From the NCBI GenBank assembly GCA_016125975.1, contig JAEFCZ010000016.1, positions 1 through 46,049 on the forward strand: 46,049 nucleotides of DNA. Direction: 5' to 3'. The position numbers and the translations under genes are program-made. Each line of letters begins with the position of its first letter. The stretch's first letter is position 1. Under the pieces are notes generated by a model. It was given only the letters and a program-made list of their open reading frames with translations, was not told where the DNA came from and ran no database searches. Origin of the DNA: Candidatus Nitrosopumilus sp. GTDB taxonomy: Archaea; Thermoproteota; Nitrososphaeria; Nitrososphaerales; Nitrosopumilaceae. Shown here one piece after another: positions 42,231 through 46,049 of this stretch.

Positions 42231-43556
42231 ATGCAAAGCATTCCACTTCAGCTAAATCCTAGTGGAATTCAAAGCTCACTTAACAATACAGTTTCTAGTT
42301 TGATTGAACAAATTACTCCTGAACTTCCTCACACATCATTTGTTACTGACTTGGCATTTATCATGATTATTGGTGGAGTTGTCACACTTGCTTTTTTCAA
42401 AATCAAACAACCCTTAATCATTGGATATCTTTTTGCAGGAATGCTTATTGGACCATTGTCGCCATTTTGGTCTTGGGTATTGCCTGAAGGTGGACCTTCT
42501 GCTGATGTTTTAGAAGGTGTTGGAATTTTATCTGATATCTCTGCGTTGAATCTTTTTGCAGAAATTGGAGTAATTTTGCTTTTATTTGTAATTGGAATTG
42601 AATTCCCATACGCTAAAATCAAAAGTATAGGACGAGTTGCAGTTGGAGTCGGAACTATTGGATTATTTTCAACCTTGGGTGTTGTATTTTACACTGCAAC
42701 TGCTTTGGGTCTAGAATTTATGGATGCTTTGTTCATATCTGCTGCACTATCAATTTCCAGTACTGCTATTATTGTTAAAATTTTAGAGGATATGGGAAAG
42801 ATCAAAAAAGAATCCTCAATTCTTGTTTTAGGTATTTTAATTGTTGAAGACGTTATTGCAGTTATTTTGATTTCATCACTCCAGTCAATTGCACTAGTTG
42901 GAAGTGTTTCAGTTGAATCAATAGTTGTAGTTGTTTTGGTTGCAACTGGATTAATTGTTGGAACATTTACTGTTGGAACTCGTGTAATTCCACCACTAAT
43001 TGATAGAGTTGCAGCTGCTGAACACCGTGAGATTTTACTTCTCAGCGTTCTTGGTGTTTGCTTTGGTTATGCCCTATTTGCAAATATTGTGGGATTATCC
43101 GTCGCAATTGGTGCCTTTTTGGCAGGTGTTTTGGTTGCAGAATCAAAATCTGCTGAGGTGGCAAAACTCCTTTCAAGCCCAATTAAAGACATGTTTGTTG
43201 CAATCTTCTTTATCTCAGTTGGGGCATTGATGGATGTCTCTCAACTTGGAGATTACATCTGGATTGCAATTGCATTGATTGCAGTTGCAACTGGTATGAA
43301 GTTTGGAGGAAACATGATTGGAAATATTTTGTTCAGACAGAAGCGTGGCAAAGCTCTCCGTTCAGCATTTACTTTAGGTGCTCCAAGGGGTGAATTCTCA
43401 ATTGTAATTGTAAAGGCGGGTGTAGATATTGGCGCAGTTAGTGCTTTCTTGTTCCCATTGATAGGTATCATCTCAATTATCACTGCATTTCTTTCTCCAT
43501 TTATGGTAAAAGCTGGAGATAAAATAATACCAAAATTGGAAAAGGATGATGTCTGA
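42231..43556 (+). CDS. Cation:proton antiporter (CPA2/Kef type)
   Basis: Inner-membrane Na+ or K+/H+ exchanger, 441 residues from ATG 42231. I prefer that ATG to TTG 42216 because TTTTTAAA lies about 25 bases upstream. It has 11-13 hydrophobic segments. Family motifs are IGYLFAGMLIGP near residue 65, GVILLLFVIGIEF, AALSISSTAIIVKIL and GAFLAGVLVAES. There is no C-terminal TrkA nucleotide-binding domain. The next gene begins 11 bases before its stop, so the two are translationally coupled, which makes the 143-residue protein a candidate regulatory partner. Confidence 0.88.
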   Translation: MQSIPLQLNPSGIQSSLNNTVSSLIEQITPELPHTSFVTDLAFIMIIGGVVTLAFFKIKQPLIIGYLFAGMLIGPLSPFWSWVLPEGGPSADVLEGVGILSDISALNLFAEIGVILLLFVIGIEFPYAKIKSIGRVAVGVGTIGLFSTLGVVFYTATALGLEFMDALFISAALSISSTAIIVKILEDMGKIKKESSILVLGILIVEDVIAVILISSLQSIALVGSVSVESIVVVVLVATGLIVGTFTVGTRVIPPLIDRVAAAEHREILLLSVLGVCFGYALFANIVGLSVAIGAFLAGVLVAESKSAEVAKLLSSPIKDMFVAIFFISVGALMDVSQLGDYIWIAIALIAVATGMKFGGNMIGNILFRQKRGKALRSAFTLGAPRGEFSIVIVKAGVDIGAVSAFLFPLIGIISIITAFLSPFMVKAGDKIIPKLEKDDV

Positions 43557-43977
43557 TGAACTAAAACGAATGCTAGAACAAGTTCACACTGGCATTACTA
43601 CTTTTGATTTTGAAGGAAAAGAAACTCCGTGTATTGTACTTGATGCTGAAAAATATGGTGCTATGCGAGCTAAAACTGAAGGTCAACCATTCTCTGTTAA
43701 TACTGATTTGAATATTCTTCAAGATGGGTTAGGCAATGTTTTTGTTGAAATTGTTTTGACTTTTTCAATTGGTAATATTTCTGAAAAGTTTCTTATCAAT
43801 GCAAAAACTGATTTGGGATTTTTTGAAACACTTGCTAAAACCTCTATGCTTGTACTGAATTCTCCCGAATCTCGATATGGTAAAGATAATGTCATTGCAA
43901 TTCAACTACCTCGTCCAGAAAAGGCTCATGATGCATTACAAATTATAAAAACTGCCTTGATTCCTAAAAATCAATAG
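43546..43977 (+). CDS. Soluble partner-like protein overlapping the antiporter gene (143 aa)
   Basis: Starts within the last 11 bases of the antiporter gene. The protein is mixed alpha/beta with no membrane segment: FDFEGKETPCIVLDAEKYGA, VFVEIVLTFSIGNISEKFL and a helical C-terminus. The overlap and order suggest a cytoplasmic regulatory subunit for the exchanger. No family is recognised. It ends two bases before the 3' CCA of the tRNA gene on the other strand. Confidence 0.65.
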   Translation: MMSDELKRMLEQVHTGITTFDFEGKETPCIVLDAEKYGAMRAKTEGQPFSVNTDLNILQDGLGNVFVEIVLTFSIGNISEKFLINAKTDLGFFETLAKTSMLVLNSPESRYGKDNVIAIQLPRPEKAHDALQIIKTALIPKNQ

Positions 43978-43978
43978 A

Positions 43979-44055
43979 TGGTGCAGTTACCGGGATTTGA
44001 ACCCGGGTCACGTACTTGGCAAGCACGAGTACTAACCAGACTGTACTATAACTGC
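43979..44055 (-). tRNA. tRNA-Gly (anticodon GCC), CCA encoded
   Basis: The minus strand folds as a tRNA of 74 bases. The acceptor GCAGTTA pairs with TAACTGC. The anticodon stem CGTGC/GTACG (one G-T wobble) closes the loop TTGCCAA, giving anticodon GCC. The T arm CCGGG - TTCAAAT - CCCGG is standard. Discriminator A is at 43982, and CCA follows in the genome at 43981-43979. No intron is seen. It reads glycine GGC and GGT codons. Confidence 0.95.
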
Positions 44056-44117
44056 AACAACCTAGAGGCTGAATTTGGATATTAAACTGTTTTTAACTAT
44101 TTTAATGAAGAAGCATT

Positions 44118-44381
44118 ATGGATAAACTTCTTCTAAAGAAAATCGATGAAAAGATTCAAGAAACAATTTCTAACAAAGATGAAATTAAACAATTGATTTC
44201 GATGTTATCTACCATCGATAATTCAAAATCCTTTGCTTTGGGCATTGCTGTTGGAAGAATCTATAATGCATTTTACTATCAATCAAAACGAATTTTGAAT
44301 CGAGAACCTACAAAAATTGAATTTGAAGAATTTTTAGAATTTCTTCAAAACAAGAAATCTGATTTAGAAAATCTATGGTGA
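44118..44381 (+). CDS. Small helical hypothetical protein (87 aa)
   Basis: Mostly alpha-helical and charged: LLKKIDEKIQETISNKDEIK near the start and SFALGIAVGRIYNAFYYQSK in the middle, the latter possibly an amphipathic helix. No metal or enzyme motif. It is convergent with the L10e gene and overlaps it by nine bases. Start ATG is well placed after the tRNA gene. Confidence 0.62.
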   Translation: MDKLLLKKIDEKIQETISNKDEIKQLISMLSTIDNSKSFALGIAVGRIYNAFYYQSKRILNREPTKIEFEEFLEFLQNKKSDLENLW

Positions 44382-44882
44382 TGGTTTATTCCAATCAAGT
44401 ACTTTGATCGTTGGTGTTCCTGGTAATTTCACACATGCACTTTTGAGTGATTTTTTTGCTGCTGTTAGATGGGCATCACCGTTGACATAAAGCTCCATAA
44501 TGCATTGACCTTCTTTTACTCTAGCACCTAGACTGGTTGCCTTTCCCCATGCTCTTCTCATACCTTCTGAAATTCTATCTGCACCAGCAGTTGCGATTTG
44601 TTTGTTTTCTCGTAACAGATTATGTGGGTAAATTCTGAGTCTGGAATAATATCCTGATTCCCCAGTTGTTTTCTCTAATGTCTTATTTGCTGCCAATCTT
44701 GTTGATTCAATTGCCATATGTCTTAACTGCATTTTTTCATTAATGCATAATTGTACACAATATTGGTAAGTTCCTCTTTTACCACCTTGAAATTTTGCAA
44801 TTTTAATTTGTGGCTTACCTTTGATGTATTTTTTTCTGGTAAAGACTTGACCGTTACCTTCTCTATAATTGGCACCATGCAT
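44373..44882 (-). CDS. rpl10e: Ribosomal protein L10e (uL16)
   Basis: Large-subunit protein at the A-site region, 169 residues. It shows YREGNGQVFTRKKYIKGKPQ, the central block RLRIYPHNLLRENKQIATAG and ADRISEGMRRAWGKATSLGA, and an end with IKVLDWNKP. It is next to the tRNA-Gly region and divergent from the endonuclease gene. Confidence 0.96.
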   Translation of the reverse strand: MHGANYREGNGQVFTRKKYIKGKPQIKIAKFQGGKRGTYQYCVQLCINEKMQLRHMAIESTRLAANKTLEKTTGESGYYSRLRIYPHNLLRENKQIATAGADRISEGMRRAWGKATSLGARVKEGQCIMELYVNGDAHLTAAKKSLKSACVKLPGTPTIKVLDWNKPSP

Positions 44883-44981
44883 GATAATGATAACGCCTGA
44901 ATGCCCATATTTTAACGGTTAGAAGGAATTTGTTCGTATTTTCCAATGCTTATATGGAAATCATTTGGTTTTCTTTTCATC

Positions 44982-45545
44982 GTGGAAGAGACCCCTTTAG
45001 TTAATGGTGTATTGGTTTCAGATCAAGCCTGTATATCTGATAAAACAATGATTCATGAACTTGAACTAAAGGGATATGGTGAAATTGAAAAAGAAAAATT
45101 ATTCTTAAAACAATTTGAGACTCTATACCTTCTATACACAAACAAACTCATTCTAAAGAAAGGGAAAAAACAAATTGATTTTGATTTTTTTATGAACACT
45201 TGTCAAAAGACTGATTCTGAAATCCTAACCAAGTTTTTGATATATCGTGATCTCAGAAATAGGGGGTATGTTGTAAAAGATGGATTTGGGTTTGGCTCTG
45301 ATTTTAGAGTGTATGAAAGGGGGCACTTTGGTGAAAAAGGCGCAAAATTTTTGATATTTGGGCTAAATGAGGGGCAACAAGAAAAGATGGGTAACTTACA
45401 AAAAAAGATTCAAGAAATTACCCAAATGGGTAAAGAACCAATAATTGCAGTTATTGAGCGACGTGGTGAAGTAATCTATTACAAAATCAACAAAATGAAT
45501 TTTTATGAAAACAAGGCAAGATTAGAAGAATCATTTAATCTCTAA
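44982..45545 (+). CDS. endA: tRNA-splicing endonuclease subunit (EndA family)
   Basis: Subunit of the enzyme that cuts introns from tRNA precursors. The start is GTG 44982: the ATG at 44946 would sit inside its own TATA box (CTTATATG, 44949-44956), about 29 bases before the GTG. The 187 residues show LIYRDLRNRGYVVKDGFGFG and the catalytic-tyrosine block SDFRVYERG, then KFLIFGLNEG and a final IAVIERRGEVIYYKI. At the usual catalytic-histidine position by my alignment there is glycine (KGAKFL), so it may be a structural rather than catalytic subunit. Confidence 0.82.
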   Translation: MEETPLVNGVLVSDQACISDKTMIHELELKGYGEIEKEKLFLKQFETLYLLYTNKLILKKGKKQIDFDFFMNTCQKTDSEILTKFLIYRDLRNRGYVVKDGFGFGSDFRVYERGHFGEKGAKFLIFGLNEGQQEKMGNLQKKIQEITQMGKEPIIAVIERRGEVIYYKINKMNFYENKARLEESFNL

Positions 45546-46049
45546 TCTCGAAGGACCCAATCTGAAGAATATTTTAATAGATTTTTTTCTTCAGCATACA
45601 TAAAATCATAAACTTCCAAATGTTTTGTTTTGTTTTCCCATAATTCTTCAAAGTCTTTCATTTTTCTTTCAACTCTTGACTTGTCATTCCATGAAGTAAA
45701 CACATCAACTGATTCAAAGTCTCTTGTTTGGGTAGAAAATGATTCTCGTGAAGTTCCTGTAAATGCTACTGCATCATCATTTTCATCTCTAAATACTCCG
45801 ATCCTCTCTGAAAATGAATCTGCTATTTGCTCTGAATTTGGAATTGCAATTTTTAATTCAATTTGACCTTTATTGACAATATTTTGTAATTTCTGGATTT
45901 TAGTATCTTTCATTAATCTTCCTTCAAATGATTTTGTATATTTTTCAGAAAAGAGTTTTGTAAACAAGTTAAGATCCTCTGTTCTAAACCTGTGACCTGT
46001 AACCATTCTTAGTTTTGCTTTTCCTACTGAGAAATTATCAAATGCCAAA
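45542..46049 (-). CDS. PLD-like / helicase-associated protein, partial at the right edge
   Basis: The reading frame enters from beyond the window and ends at 45542. The first in-window codons (LAFDNFSVGKAKLRMVTGHR) look internal, because PLD-like helicase N-termini carry similar text after earlier sequence. The segment ERIGVFRDENDDAVAFTGTS and ESVDVFTSW match the phospholipase-D-like domain fused to some DEAD/DEAH helicases. The HxK catalytic motif before IGVF reads SER, so the site seems inactive. No helicase domain follows before the stop. It overlaps endA by four bases. Confidence 0.6.
   Translation of the reverse strand, partial: LAFDNFSVGKAKLRMVTGHRFRTEDLNLFTKLFSEKYTKSFEGRLMKDTKIQKLQNIVNKGQIELKIAIPNSEQIADSFSERIGVFRDENDDAVAFTGTSRESFSTQTRDFESVDVFTSWNDKSRVERKMKDFEELWENKTKHLEVYDFMYAEEKNLLKYSSDWVLRD

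Noticed and set aside
44946-44981. Upstream ATG start for endA
   Set aside because: It overlaps the TATA box that fits the GTG at 44982.

Overview
The window looks like chromosomal DNA of an ammonia-oxidising archaeon of the Nitrososphaerota (Thaumarchaeota), most like Nitrosopumilus. The DNA is AT-rich. It encodes archaeal information-processing proteins: TBP, XPB with Bax1, RNA polymerase subunit D, the exosome, SBDS, Nob1, and ribosomal proteins L10e, L13, L18e, L37Ae and S9. It also carries a fused two-subunit 2-oxoacid:ferredoxin oxidoreductase, CofE for coenzyme F420 and a Sulfolobus-type ferredoxin module. Many genes appear leaderless: a TATA box sits about 25-29 bases before the first codon, which is often GTG or TTG. 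I used that spacing to choose several starts.

Positions 1-12.5 kb are accessory in character. A 24-bp hairpin repeat at the left edge is followed by TBP and a truncated cupredoxin that share one symmetric TATA region, then a broken small membrane protein, a zinc-ribbon remnant, a Vsr endonuclease and the XPB/Bax1 repair pair. At 6.0-10.6 kb lie two paralogous TetR regulators. Each is divergent from a target gene set and each has its own perfect palindromic operator: one faces a FAD monooxygenase, the other a small protein plus a beta-lactamase-fold hydrolase, followed by a zinc-ribbon microprotein and a VOC (glyoxalase-fold) gene. Four genes in this zone (near 1303, 6822, 10366 and 12250) are split by what look like single-base indels. 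I saw none in the core genes to the right.

Positions 12.5-28 kb hold a probable structured small RNA, two DM13/DUF6659-type genes, an L-2-hydroxyglutarate-oxidase-like protein, a 28-residue charged microprotein with its own terminator, a glyoxylate-reductase-like dehydrogenase, an eight-cysteine zinc microprotein, korAB, several lineage hypotheticals, cofE and two different isopropylmalate isomerases (leuCD twice) in tandem.

Positions 27.6-36 kb are the translation, transcription and RNA-decay core: S9-L13-L18e, rpoD, then SBDS-Rrp4-Rrp41-Rrp42-L37Ae-Pcc1-prefoldin beta, XPF-type nuclease, Nob1 and NAD kinase.

Positions 36-46 kb hold a rhodanese, small-protein and ferredoxin cluster, a membrane glycosyltransferase convergent with a 505-residue coiled-coil protein, a C2H2-like 35-residue microprotein behind a 25-bp palindrome, a cation/proton antiporter, tRNA-Gly(GCC), L10e, a tRNA-splicing-endonuclease subunit and a partial PLD-like gene that runs off the right edge.
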